Positions 35,781 through 48,076 are shown, counted from the first letter of the stretch. The stretch: 64,000 nucleotides of DNA from Ehretia macrophylla (GCA_037974665.1 CM075775.1:43054152-43118151), one strand, 5' to 3'. The notes: generated from the sequence alone by a model not told the origin. Program-made: numbers and translations.

Positions 35781-37120
35781 TGATATATTCATATTTTTAG
35801 ACCTATTTCTTTGCTTTTTAAAATTAATTATACACATTTATTATAATGTCTGATCACTTTAATTGTGTTTTTGTGCATGTAGAAATTTAATCGTAAAAGA
35901 GCAATTGGAGCGAAATCTAAAAGAATTGAACGAGAAAATGAGCAATGACTTTTTGATTAAGATTTATCGAAAAATTGAAGAATAAAAGAAAAAAAAAACA
36001 AATTGACCAAGGCTTTCTTTTAAGCCTTGGCCGTACAAGTTAAGTCCAATTTGGCTGTGAAAAGTAAAGAAAACTTTGTTCATAAAAGAAGAAAAGTCAA
36101 CCGGCCTGTCTTTGGCCATGAGATCACAAGCCCACGCAAAGCTAGGGCGGCGGGAGTCATCTTATAAGAAGACATTAGCAGCAGCGTTCAGAGGGAGAGA
36201 AGCTGCACGACAGAGTGAAAAAAAGAAAAAAATAGCTCTGAATTGAGGATTTAACATATGATTGGGATGCGAATCAAGCTTTTAACATCGTTTTCAACAT
36301 ATTAAACTTATTTTATGGGAAAGTTCGCTTCAATTTCTTTTCCTAATTTCAATTTAATTCTTTTGAATATGAACAAATAATTTATTTTTTTAGGATAGGA
36401 TTTCTATGTAATAGTCTTGATTCTATAGTCTTAAACTTGGATTTATTATTTTGATACTTTATATATTTTTATGATTTACGTTCTTCATTATTTATTGTCT
36501 ATTATCTCGTTATGCTTGTAACTAATGCGTGATAGACATTTTTATGTTAAATCATATAAATATATATTTGGGCTTTATTACAAACACTATAGATTGTACC
36601 ATAGTTTTCTACTCATAAGTTATTAATGTGTTATCCTAGGATTTTAGGACAAATCTATACTCCAACTAGATAAAGAACTTGCAGATAGCATTGCACCTTT
36701 AAACTAGATTTGACTCGTTAATTAATTAACATAAGTGATGAATTAATTAATTAGGAGGCTTGTAGTTTAATTCTGCATTAACATAGAAAAATCCTAAGTT
36801 CGAGCCTAGAATTTAAGTTTTGCATAGGAATCCGATTCCTAAACCTTCCCAATTGTCGTCAAAACCTCAATTTTAGTTTTTGTATTTACTTTCACTTTTA
36901 TCTTATTTTAGTTACCTTTCATTCAAAACATCAATTCATCCTTTAATTTACTACACTCACTTAGGCACTTTATGAACACTTTTTCATAAAACTCTCAAAT
37001 CGCCTCCCTGTGGATTCGATTTCGCACTAAGCACAATACACTACAATCACTCGTGCACTTGCGAGTTAAAACTTGGCTTAGATTTGATCTTAATTTATAC
37101 CGTAAGTTAAGCACCCATTA
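35781..37120 (+). repeat. 5-prime LTR of nested element
   Basis: 1340 bp starting TGATATATTCATATTTTTAG and ending at GCACCCATTA, followed by the PBS-like sequence. It is collinear with 43516-44879. Confidence 0.85.
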
Positions 37121-37144
37121 AGTTTTTGGCACCGTTGACGGGGA

Positions 37145-40100
37145 CGTTAAACTTAGCGCTGCTAGGAGGCACCTTAGGCGTAGCTATTAGTTAATTATAT
37201 AAATATATAAATTCTAGTATAGTTAATATGACTTAGTATGTTTGTTATGTAAATGATTTTTTTTATAAGACATTATTATCTTTAATTCATAAAAACAAAT
37301 GAATTGAAATCATCAATAAAGACAAATGTAGTGCAAAACAGTGAGCAGAATATACCTTGTCACCCTTAAATCTAATCATAAGGATGGATATAGATTACAA
37401 ACATATACAATGAAAAAAATTAAATGGACAAGCTTAAGCAAAGAAGATCTACAAACCCAGAAAGCACACTTTCACCTGTATAATACTCCTCAAATTTTAT
37501 AAACTTCTCGAGTCTCAGAAGCAAAGGATAGTGTTATTTACTTAAAAGGCAAAGATTGAAACTTTGGTTAACCTACCTCAAGCCTTGAAGCCACATTTTT
37601 GTTACCAAAGTTTTACAGGATAGACATGTAAAAGAAATTTTTCCGGATATGTTCTTGATAATGTTTTGTTCACCTCCGCATATACATTTAATAATTGCCC
37701 CAAGTGGGCAAAGCCAAGTGTGCACAACCCATGTAGTATCAGGCGAGAACCTACACAAAGCATATAAAAGAAGTCTGAGCATTACATGAATCAGTCTATA
37801 AAATATTACGCACATATGCTTGAAGCAATAAATGGAAATGGTAATACCAAATTCAAAAATTGAAGAATACAAGCAATTCCCTATATTATTATCCTCAATT
37901 TCAATTGATGGCTCTATTTATAGAAAAAATCATATGCAACAGTTTTGCAAGAAGAAAATATAAATTGATTGTGATATTCCATTAACACAAAAGCACGTTC
38001 GACAATTACTTTTATTGGTGAATCCACTAGTTGACTCCTAAAAAAGATTCAAGTAGCATACAGTGATGTTTTGAAGAATTGACAACAAAATATCAAGTAA
38101 GAAACAGATTCTAGCATTGAGAATTAATTAAAGCAAAACATAAAAGATGTAATAGTAGAAGGTCATTTGAAGGTGTTCATTATCATTTGAAATGCAAATT
38201 GTGAGATTTACGTTTTTAGAACAATGCAGGGAGCATGTATATTCATGTAATCACATTTGATTATGTGTTGATAAGTCATGGTTGTTAATATAAGAAACAG
38301 GCAAAGTACTATCTTCTATTGTCAGAAACTTGTTTCTGTTGGCAAATGTTGACATACACCTGTAGTACTACTCCATCGAATTTGTTTCGGTGTTTCAAAC
38401 TCTACAAAAAGAGAACAAATTACGATGTCAAAAAACACAGGAGGACTTGGAAGATGTATTTGAACATCATAGACATTTAGAAAGTATATTTTTACCCTCG
38501 CGAATAAAGAGATCACAGAAAAACCTCTTCAAGTAGGAATAATCAGGCTTGTCCTCAAAGCTCAATGACCGACATCAATGAAAATAAGATATGAATTATT
38601 ATGGGTAAAATCTGCGAAGCACATGTCGATAAGAAATCCAATATCAAAGCTACTAGATCTATGAGGTTCAATTCAAAAATGTTAATCATCAAAAGACAAG
38701 CAGCTTAAAGGAAAAAAAGGAACGATCACAAACCCAAGATGCTCTTTTGTTACTACATAAATATATAATTATTGTGACTATTAAACTTGGAAAAGTAAGA
38801 AATAGTACATCTATGGGTGTAAACATCTTCTTCTCACTAATTTTATCATAGTTCTGCTTCTCAGTACTAGCTTTCAAACCTAGCCAAGGGAGACTAAGAA
38901 AGAAAATCAAATACAGTTAGTTAGATTTTAGAAGATCAAAAAGCCTAGGAAAGTAGGGAAAAATTATCAATTTTATGCTCAACCTTCCCTTCAGAAAATA
39001 CATAAGCACATAGCCAAGAGACTTCAGATCATCCCTTCTACTTTGTTCTGCAAAAAGAGAACAAATCACGATGTCCAAAACTGACAATTCGAATATAATT
39101 CCACAGACTCTGCCAAAGCAATAATATAAGTTACAATCATAAACAAAATTATATTAATGTAAGCAAAAGAAGATTATGAGATTTTTAGTTAGGACACGAC
39201 AAATACAAGCACAATAATAAAACTAAATCTTAAGAGACTTAAGTACCTTAATCTCATAAGGTTTTCTGAATATGCACATGACCAACAGATGTAGCACAGC
39301 ATCAGTCAAGTTAACGGTAAATATCAAGTTGTTTTTTTAAATATATCAAGTTGGTGAAGTAAATGAAATTAGAAGACATTGGAAGCAGAATTAAACGTCG
39401 CCTTTAGAGAATATGAGCTTGTTATGGAGGTATATTAATTCGAAGAGAATCGTATTTTATTGTATGCACTCTATAAGCACTTACTTGAGATATGGAAGTC
39501 TATCAAACCAACACATAAATTTACAAATCTAATACATAAATCACTTAAAAATTAGAACATTTCTCATACCTGAGCCGAGAATAATTTAATATTGATAAGA
39601 TCTAACAAAAAATTTCATCTACTTCTGGCTGACCATCAAAACGTAAAAGCACGTGTAGTATGTAATAAGAGTCATCATCCTAAAACAACCACCAAAACAA
39701 TAACAAGTATATCAAAAAATTCTCATATATGAAGGTTAATTTGCAATATTCAACTGACCAACCGTGTATCCATTAACTGGCATATGAATTCAAAAGGAAT
39801 AATTGGCATAAGCACATACTTTGTGTGAAATCTTAAAAGCATGTTGATTCTAATTTTTTTTTTTAAATTATTAAAGATAATCTAAAAAGACATTATAAAG
39901 TGAACCCAAAAGTACATATAGCTTGTAATGGAGTCACTTCAAAATACAAGAAGGACATTCAAAATTATCTCTCTTGTTAACATCCTCGAATCAACAGCTC
40001 AAACTTTGTTTCAACACTAACACACATTACAACGCCAAAGATTCTAACAATTAAAATTTCTACATTTGGTATGATGATTTGCAGATAGAGAACCTAAAAG

Positions 40101-41503
40101 TTCCCCCGATTCCAGGAGTACAAGTCTACGACAACACTACTCTTCAAATCGGACGTGGAATATACATATGCACCAAAAGCAACAGTTGTGCAAATCCTTA
40201 AAACCTTTACACATACTGCTTTATGACCGATTGTAGGATGACATCTTAGAGAAATTCTAATATCCTAAAATAAAAATTGGCTTCCAACAGAATACCAAAA
40301 CATGCAGGCAGCGACAAAGTGTTTCGATTCTTAAAGTAGTCATGGATCATATAACATTTAACATACTCCATAAAGTATCAAATGTCTTGCTAGTGGATCT
40401 AGGAATACAACAACTTCAAAAAAAATTTCACAACAAATTTAGATAATAAAAAAATAATTTTAAAAAATAATTTAGATCATCAATCTCACATTTAATACCC
40501 AAAAACCAAAATATTTCAAAAGTCATATAATCGCCAACACATATCACGTAAGCCTTTTAAAAGCAAAACAAAAAATTCAAAAAATCATCTCAAATTGTTA
40601 TTCATTTTCCAACCACACATAATGTATTACACATATACATACACAAATATTGATACATTTATGTATGTATTCATGTTACATGCCTGATGGGTTAAGGTTT
40701 CGCTTCTCATATTAGTGCGAACTGGTGCACCAAAACCAATTGAAGAATCTTATCGTTTGAGAAAATACAGTGAATTCCAAAGCATAATTACAAAGAAAGT
40801 TATGATTGAGAAACCATTATGTCAACCAATTTAAATTTGTGCTACCTCTTAGAAATGGTTTTCTCCAAATCAACAAAGGCTCCACCATATATGAAAAGGA
40901 TATATTTTGTATCTATATGCCAATTAACAAGATGATACAAGAGTAGAATCAACACCAGTACCAACATTTTACACACACAGCACTAGAAAGATTAAATCTT
41001 TTTCCAAAAAAAGTACAAAAACAGTGCAAAAAAAAAAATCAAATCTTGGTCAATATTACAGTCAAACATACTTGTTGGATGCTATTTTTGGCAACCCTAT
41101 AAAGCAAATAAAAATGGATTTTTCATTACAATGATTAAACTAATCCAAACTTGGAAGAATACCCAGAAAAAATAATTCAAAAATAATGAGTAAAAAGATT
41201 GAATAATTAAAAAACTAAAAAAATAAAACGCACCCACATCCCCACTATCACCAACATTACCCACTTTATATTTTTGCTTCTACTTGCTGCTACTACTGCA
41301 AACCAACACCATCAATACCGCCACACATACACACACTCTTTGAGGTCTCCGTATGTGTTTGTGAGGCAGACGATGGGCGAAGATAGGTGAAGTAGACAAA
41401 TAGAGAGAGAAATCTCTGTGCGTTTGTAAGAGAGAAAGAGAGAACGTTTGAGAAACTCTATGATGTGAAGAGAGAGAGTCTAAGAAGATCTCAGAAATGA
41501 TAG
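37145..41503 (-). other. Gene-like but broken interior of the nested element
   Basis: Apart from the kinase exons at 38496-39047 no product is recognised. On the minus strand several segments sit between AG and GT dinucleotides like exons, for example 37579-37746 (TGGCTTTGCCCACTTGGGGC) and about 39650. The stretch 41270-41500, rich in CT on the minus strand (CTCTCTCTTCACATCATAG), reads like a 5-prime untranslated leader. Taken together this looks like a degraded host gene or gene mosaic in antisense orientation to the element; that reading is inference. Confidence 0.4.
38496..39047 (-). pseudogene. Casein kinase 1-like gene fragment (three exons)
   Basis: Three pieces on the minus strand match consecutive parts of plant casein kinase 1, each at splice-like borders. 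Exon 39047-38984: [20 protein letters not shown] (family: [21 protein letters not shown]). Exon from 38893 to about 38800: [20 protein letters not shown], then KKMFTPIDV. Exon 38611-38496: SYFH, then [17 protein letters not shown] and FFCDLFIRE. Intron borders read TTTTTGCAG and TTCTTAG (acceptors), and GTTGAG and GTAAAA (donors). CK1 phosphorylates Ser/Thr in many plant processes; these pieces come from the C-lobe of the kinase. The third exon contains in-frame stops (TAA TAA and TGA at family positions Ser-Glu and Tyr), and the N-lobe was not found. It is a dead fragment copied with introns, so it was captured at the DNA level rather than from mRNA. Confidence 0.82.
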
Positions 41504-41535
41504 CTTAGTGGAATTCGACGTCGAATTCCACTAAG
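41504..41535. repeat. 32-bp perfect palindrome
   Basis: Arm CTTAGTGGAATTCGAC (41504-41519) is followed without spacer by its exact reverse complement (41520-41535). It sits just upstream of the leader-like part of the antisense gene segment. A perfect palindrome with no loop is rare in eukaryotic DNA and can form a cruciform. Confidence 0.95.
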
Positions 41536-43515
41536 GGTGTTTCGGGCATATAAATGATTGTACAAGACTAGTAGCATATAGTACAATGATATATATGCAT
41601 TGATGCCTCTCAATGGACAATTTTGTCCAAGGGCATCATGGTCATATCATAAGAAATATACAACACTGGTAGAAGATGGTACAATTTTCTTAAGCATTGA
41701 CGAGTGAAACAATATGCATGAGTTGACAATTTTGACCTTTATTAGACTTTTATTATATAGTATAGACTAGTTTCCAAATGTTATAGCTTGCGTTCCAATC
41801 CTACATTTCGCTCCATTCTAGCTACTTATGCTTATTTCCTTATAGTTGATGATGGATACTACTACTTCACCTACCAACTTCTTGTTAGTTTTGGTTAGAT
41901 AACATGCAATATGAGACAAGAGAAGTTGGAGATGCCCTCAAATACATCACTTTCAAAATGGCTGCTTTATATCAGGTGTTTTCTTTCTATGCTCTGTTTT
42001 TCAACTTTTAGATTGGACCTCTACTGGGTTATAGTGGGCTTTACCATTTTCTCAAAAATAGATTATCTTGTGTAATAGAAGTCTTGGGGTTAATTAGGAT
42101 GGATACTATGAAAGTAAAACCACTGGCCGAAAGTGTAATGCCTAGCTTTCCCTCTTAAGTATAGGGGATTGACTGGGGATTGAGTACGTTGGTTGATTGA
42201 AATTAATGGTCTCTCCTCCGCATTTTGAATGTACTTAGTTAACTCCACTTCTGAAGTTGCACAAGATTTGTCTTACTAGCTGACATTAAATGGATCCAGG
42301 TATTTGAATACTACCTTTCTTTATTTAAATTGTTTCATTGTTTTTACTATTTTAATGAGTCAGATTTAGTACCTCCCAGAGTTCGGAGCCTTTGTATGGG
42401 GATTTAAATATGATCGGCTAACAAAAAAATAAAAAAGTATTTTTCATTCTTTTATTTTATCGTTTCTCTCTTGCCTTGTCTTCTGTTGTTTTTCTCTTGA
42501 GCTAATTAAAAGTTGTAGATTTGAAGCATTACCTTTCTTTTTTCAATCAATCGCTTCAGGTACATCTTTCTACTCCCTCTATTTCTCTTAATTGACTTGC
42601 TCTCATGCACTTTTATTATTGGTCTCTCATTATATGCTCTTTTCTTCACTTCGCATACCCTTAGTATGTTTTGATTCTATTTGTTTGAGAACAAGCAAAC
42701 TTTAGGTTTGGGAGTGTTGGTGTTTAATTGTGTCTATTGTTGTTTTGGGAAAAATCTGAAGAAAATGTGATTTTTTTTTTGAAAAATGTCTTTGATCTTT
42801 ATGCTTTTATGTGGATTTGTGTTGGATTTTCTGGCAATTGAGGAGTTGTGGTGGCATTTTGATTAGCTTTTATGAAGTGATTGAGAAGAGTAGGAGGTTC
42901 ATGATTTTATAAGATAGTCTTGAATTGAACTTTTAGGATTGATTTTGATGAAATCGAGGCGCGGGGACTTTAAGATTATGACTAGGATATTGAGGTCCTA
43001 TGGCTTGGTTGTGAGATGATGAGATATGATGTGGTTGTGATATGAATGCTCTCGCTTGAGTAGTATTGTTTATGTGCCAAAGCCCTTATAGTTAAAAAAA
43101 GACAAAATTTTTTTAAAAAAAAATCAAAAGAAAAAAAAATCAAAAGGAAAAAAAAAAAGAAGTATGTATACTTTTATGCTTTAGGTTGAATAAAAGAGTG
43201 AAAGGCATGTTTTAAGGATTATAAGGGCAATGGGGGCTCTGAGTATTATAATCTAATTGTATTGAGTTGTCTTGCTACTTAGTTACGTGGAAACTTAACA
43301 GTGTTTGGTGTAATCTTATAGTAAACATGCTTTGTCTTTAAAGAGAGAAACTCGAATGAGTTCGCTTCACTAGTACACTATAGAATCAATCGTTCCCCGA
43401 ACCTTGTCCTTCTATTAGAGTTGATTGATTCGTTAGAGCAACCTGTTGAGAACTTGAAGATCTCCTTAAATCCTAGTGTTGCTTGGGGACAAGTAAGAGA
43501 TTGGTTTGAGGGTGT
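41536..43515. other. Non-coding right interior of nested element
   Basis: AT-rich, no coding sequence. Around 42695-42720 a stretch 'CAAACTTTAGGTTTGGGAGT' resembles the pre-LTR purine tract of Tat-type elements, and a second one precedes the 3-prime LTR. An A-rich block lies at 43095-43165. Confidence 0.5.
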
Positions 43516-44879
43516 TGATGTATTCATATTTTTAGACCTATTTTTTTGCTTTTAAAAATTAATTATGCATATTTATTATAATGTCTAATCACTTTAATTG
43601 TGTTTTTGTACATGTACCAATTTAATCATAAGAGAGTAATTGGAGCGAAAACTTAAAGAATTGAACGAGAAAATGAGCAATGACTTTCTAATGAAAATAT
43701 ATCGAAAAATTGAAAAAATAAAAGAAAAGAAAAGAAAAATATGACAAATTGACCAAGGCTTTCTTTTAAGCCTTGGTCGTACAAGATAAGTCCAATTTGG
43801 ACTTTGAAAAGTAAAGAAAACTTTGTTCATAAATGAAGAAACGTCAACTGGCCTTTCAGTGGCCACGAGATCATAAGCCCATGCAAAGCTAGGGCGGCGG
43901 GAGTCATCTTATAAGAAGACATTAGCAGCAGCATTCAGAGGGAGAGGAGCTACGCGACAGAGAGAGAAAAAGAAAAAAATAGCTCCGAATTAAGGATTCA
44001 ACGTATGATTGGGACACGAATCAAACTTTCAATATCATTTTCAACATATTACACTTATTTTATGGGAAAGTTTGATTCAATTTCTTTTTCTAATTTCAGT
44101 TTAATTCTTTTGAATATGAACAAATAATTTATTTTTTTTAGGGTAAGATTTCTATGTAATAGTCCTGATTCTATGGTCTTAGACTTAGATTTATTATTTT
44201 GATACTTTATATATTTTTATGATTTATGTTCTTCATTATTTATTGTCTATTATCTTGTTATACATGGAGCTAATGCGTGATAGACATTTTTATGCTAAAT
44301 CATATAAATATATATTTGGACTTTATTACAAAAAATATAGGTTATACCATAGTTTTCTACACATAATTTATTTACTCATTATCCTAGGATTTTAGGACAA
44401 ATCTACACTCCAGTTAGATAAAGGACTTGGAGATAACGTTTCACCTTTAAACTATGTTTGACTTGTTAATTAATTAGCATAGGTGATGAATTAATTAATT
44501 AGGCTTGTAGTTTAATTTCTGCATTAAAATTGAAAAATCGTATGTTTGAGCCCAAAATTTAAGCTTTGCATAAAAATTCGATCCCTAAACCTTCCCAATT
44601 GTCGTTAAAACCTCAATAGTTTAACTTTGCATTAGTTTTTGCATTTACTTTCACTTTTATCTTATTTCAGTTAGCTTTCATTCAAAACACCAATTCATCC
44701 TTTAATTTACTACACTCACTTAGGCACTTTACGAATACTTTTTCATAAAACCCTCAAATCGCTTCCTTGTAGATTCGACCTCACACTAAACACACTGCAC
44801 TACAATCACTCGTGCAGTTGTAAGTTAAAACTTAATTTATATTTGATCTTAATTTATACTATAAGCTAAGTACCCATGA
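43516..44879 (+). repeat. 3-prime LTR of nested element
   Basis: 1364 bp starting TGATGTATTCATATTTTTAG; collinear with 35781-37120 and followed directly by the GCTCG duplication. Confidence 0.85.
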
Positions 44880-44884
44880 GCTCG

Positions 44885-45325
44885 ATTCAATGAAGAGTGC
44901 TTGAGAATCCCTTACCTTGAGGATTCTATGGTCCTGATGGCCTATCAAAGCAGACTCAAATCAGGAGCCCTCAATATCATGATTGGTCATCAACCTGGTG
45001 GATACTATTGCCGACCTAATAGTTAGGGCTTAGGGGTACATCCATGCTGAAGAGATCTATCAGGCAAAGAGGGATGATAATAAAGAGAAGGAGTCGGCAA
45101 GAAAGGTGAGACTTCAGCGCCGAAGGGTCAACTCGGGAACAATGCCCAGGGTGATGCTAAGGGGAAACAGTAGCAGCAACGAAGACAAGAGCCGAAGTTC
45201 TCGATGTTTACTCCCCTCAACACTCTGAGGGAGCAGATCCTAATGGAGGTGCAAGCTCATTACAATATACCTCCACCCCGGCCTATAGGAGGTCAGCCAG
45301 AGCAGAGGTCGAAGAACAAATTTTC
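44885..45325 (+). mobile_element. Ty3/gypsy relic, right part (gag continuation)
   Basis: Continues the gag interrupted at 35780: sequence equivalent to 'FNEE.LRIP.LED.M.LMAYQS' of the related relic, then a segment with ADLIVRA/GYIHAEEIYQAK-like reading and a proline-rich part. It ends near 45325 in unrelated AT-rich DNA. No pol or LTR follows. Confidence 0.72.
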
Positions 45326-46038
45326 AAAAGAATCATTGCAATGGTTTGACAAGAATCATACGAATATCAAATAATGGTGAATTGATTGACGTTTACTGAT
45401 TAACAAATAAGGTACAAAAAGAATTGATATATTCTACTCACCTCAAAATTATATTTAACAAATCGAAACTTCAAACTCTTGGACAAGAAAGTTGACAAAA
45501 TAATGTTGCAATTAATATGTAGTTGCATGGCTCACTTCTAGATGTAATACCTTACACAACTATTCCCGCTCCTTAACTTATATAGAGGCCAATTGAAATA
45601 GCAAAATAATGTTGCAATTAATTATTATTATTATTATTATTTTGCATTTTTCTATGGACAATAACACATTAACATAAGAACATTAAATTTATCAACCACA
45701 TCATACTATGCTCATAATCTATTAACATTTTAAATAAATCTATTAATCATTATATTTTCTAAGAGAACAACCAAGTGTGTCATGTGTCACTTTATGAGCA
45801 TTTGTAAATATTTTTACAAAAACTTAAATAATCATATTATTATATGCAAATATACTACAAAATTAATTTTAAAATTTGGAAAGGATTTTTTTAGATTAAT
45901 ATTATCGATAATTATTCTGATTATATTATTTAAATTTATAAATTATATTTAGATAAGATTTCTTATCTATCATAGGACTCTATCAAATCTTAATTTAAAA
46001 TTTAAATTAAGTTAATCTCTATGAGTAGAATTTTTTAT

Positions 46039-46187
46039 TATTGTTATTTGTAAATCATCCACCACATGACGAAGATGGCTATATATAGTCAAATATCGGG
46101 CTTTATTTGAATAAAATATTTTTTCTTTATGAGAAGTCAACCAAAATCAATACACCACATATATGGCATCATCAACTACTAACACCA
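46039..46187 (+). repeat. Direct repeat, copy 1
   Basis: About 147 bp with phrases TCATCCACCACATGAC, GGGCTTTATTTGAATAAAAT and GCATCATCAACTACTAACAC. It is roughly three-quarters identical by eye to 47131-47276 in the same orientation. It could be ends of a worn element or a local duplication. Confidence 0.65.
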
Positions 46188-47130
46188 AAAAGTCCAATTG
46201 CATGACGTATTTTCATATGAAAACCTAATCTTACACACACACACACATAGATATTTTAATTTTTGTTCGATTAATCAAATAATCAACAACCTATTATAAG
46301 CGATATTCAAATCCCTCTGATAACTTCTATTTCTCTCGCCCTCTCTTCCAATTTTCATTTTTTTTCTTAATCTTTAATTTTATCTACTAATCTTTTGATT
46401 TTAGGGTTATAAAACTCTTTTATTTGACTATTTCCTTAATTTTCCTATGCTCATATCCCATATTTAGGATTTTGTTTCTCGATTTTTAATTGTTAATTGT
46501 GATTTTATATTATGATATAGTGTGTGTATGTGTGTGTGAGTGTGTGAGATTGATTGATTGGTATTCTATTGAAAGCTTTTGTAGTGTATTTGAGCATTTT
46601 AGGTTTTAAGTTTCTTGTGAATATATGTTATGGTGAATTTTTTATGATGTTTGGTTCTATTAGATGCCTATGGTAGATTGTGATCAATCCTTCATATGCT
46701 TTTATTTTGTAATATGTGTTGATCATAATACAAGACTTTTGATGCATTATAAGTCTTTAATATTAGGAAATTAAGGTTTAATGTTACTACTGTGAGAAAC
46801 TAAATGTTTAGATTATATTTCAGTTGGAAGTGACATTTTGTTTGACATCTCATTTTTTCTCTTCAGTGAATGAAAGAGAAGTTGTATAGAGATACTCGGA
46901 TAATATTTTGTATACACGGGATTTAACAGAGGAAAGGGTTCATAATAGAGAAGTTCTTTTTTGCTTCATTTATTCATATTACAAATATGGAGTTTTTTTT
47001 TCTTTTATTGCATTTTGTGTAGTTAATCTTTTGGTGGCCTTCACTCTAATACTTTTTAAAGTTCAAATTGTTATGTTAAGCTGAAAATTTCATTCTGGGC
47101 ATTCTCGTAATATTCTTAATATAGATACTT

Positions 47131-47276
47131 ATTGTTGTTATTTATAACTCAATCACCACATCACAAAGTTGGCTAAAAATAGTCAGATTTCAGGCTTCAT
47201 TTGTATAAAATATTTATTTTATCTGAGTTATCCAAAACCAATGCACCACGTCTGTAGCATCATCAACCACTAACAC
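47131..47276 (+). repeat. Direct repeat, copy 2
   Basis: Matches copy 1 through TCAATCACCACATCAC, AGGCTTCATTTGTATAAAAT and GCATCATCAACCACTAACAC. The spacing between copies is about 0.95 kb. Confidence 0.65.
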
Positions 47277-47970
47277 ATAGTATATGTTGTTAAAAAGGTA
47301 ATGCAACAAACTAAGTGACCATAATTTCACATTCCAATATGGTGCAATCAAATTTTAAGATTTTTCCTAGACTATATGTCAAAGCCAATAATGTGCACTA
47401 GCCCATTACTGTTTTGAACTTTATAGTTTTTTTTCTTTTTAATTCCATTTTGTTTTTCTTTGAGGGCTTCTTATATGTAAGAATTTTAAATGGTTTATAC
47501 CCATTTGGCATGTCTTTATTTGGATAGACTAACCAAGAAGATGGTGAATCAAGACATTGGAAAGATAAATCAAATTGGACCACCATTCTTCTTCGCGAAC
47601 GTGATTTTTTAGTAATTTATGCATCCATATTACTCCATTGATTTATATTTGTGAATTATGCACAATCAAGAATGAAATATAAAATAGTAATATTATATTA
47701 TCCCAAAGAGGATATTAAATATGAAAATGAGAACAACAATTAGAATAAAAAAATGGTCATATTGCAATAAAATTATACACCTAATAAGCTGCATTTTATG
47801 AAACTCGACATATTGATCTTTTCTTGCTCCATTTTAAATTACAACAAACAAAAATCATAAGACAGAAATATATTATCCTAATAATTCATAATGCATCAGT
47901 TTTAAAAACATTCCTCAAGTGGAGAATTTGAATTAGATTAGGAGGACTACATTATCTATCTCAAACTATG

Positions 47971-48076
47971 AGCATAATGTTGACTAACTCCCAACTTCCC
48001 ACTGTTTTATGTATCTTATTGTGAGCATAATGTTGACTAACTCCCAACTTCACACTGTTTTATGTATCTTATTGTG
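47971..48076 (+). repeat. 53-bp tandem duplication
   Basis: Two adjacent units beginning GAGCATAATGTTGACTAACT and ending TGTATCTTATTGT, differing at one base. The near identity indicates a recent slippage or replication-repair duplication. Confidence 0.9.

Larger units (their letters stand above)
35781..44879 (+). mobile_element. Nested non-coding LTR retrotransposon, TSD GCTCG, with captured gene fragment
   Basis: A 9099-bp element inserted into the gag of the surrounding gypsy relic, with matching 5-bp flanks GCTCG (35776-35780 and 44880-44884). LTRs: 35781-37120 and 43516-44879. Just inside the first is a PBS-like TGGCACCGTTGACGGGGA (37127-37144), typical of Tat/Athila-type gypsy elements. 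Before the second is a purine-rich stretch with GCTTGGGGACAAG. No gag or pol is visible in the 6.4-kb interior, so it is a large LARD-like derivative. A hand comparison of about 175 bp of the LTRs shows roughly 9% difference, suggesting an old insertion. The interior holds antisense casein-kinase-1-like exons and a long palindrome. Confidence 0.87.

Noticed and set aside
39240-39320. Minus-strand segment reading NLTDAVLHLL as a possible further CK1 exon
   Set aside because: Only the first three residues agree with the CK1 motif NLTGTARYASV; the rest needs too many changes to be claimed.
40070-40200. Exon-like plus-strand segment reading VPPIPGVQVYDNTTLQIGRG
   Set aside because: It is bordered by an AG and reads well for about 40 codons, but I could not match it to a known protein or connect it to neighbours, so no gene was called.
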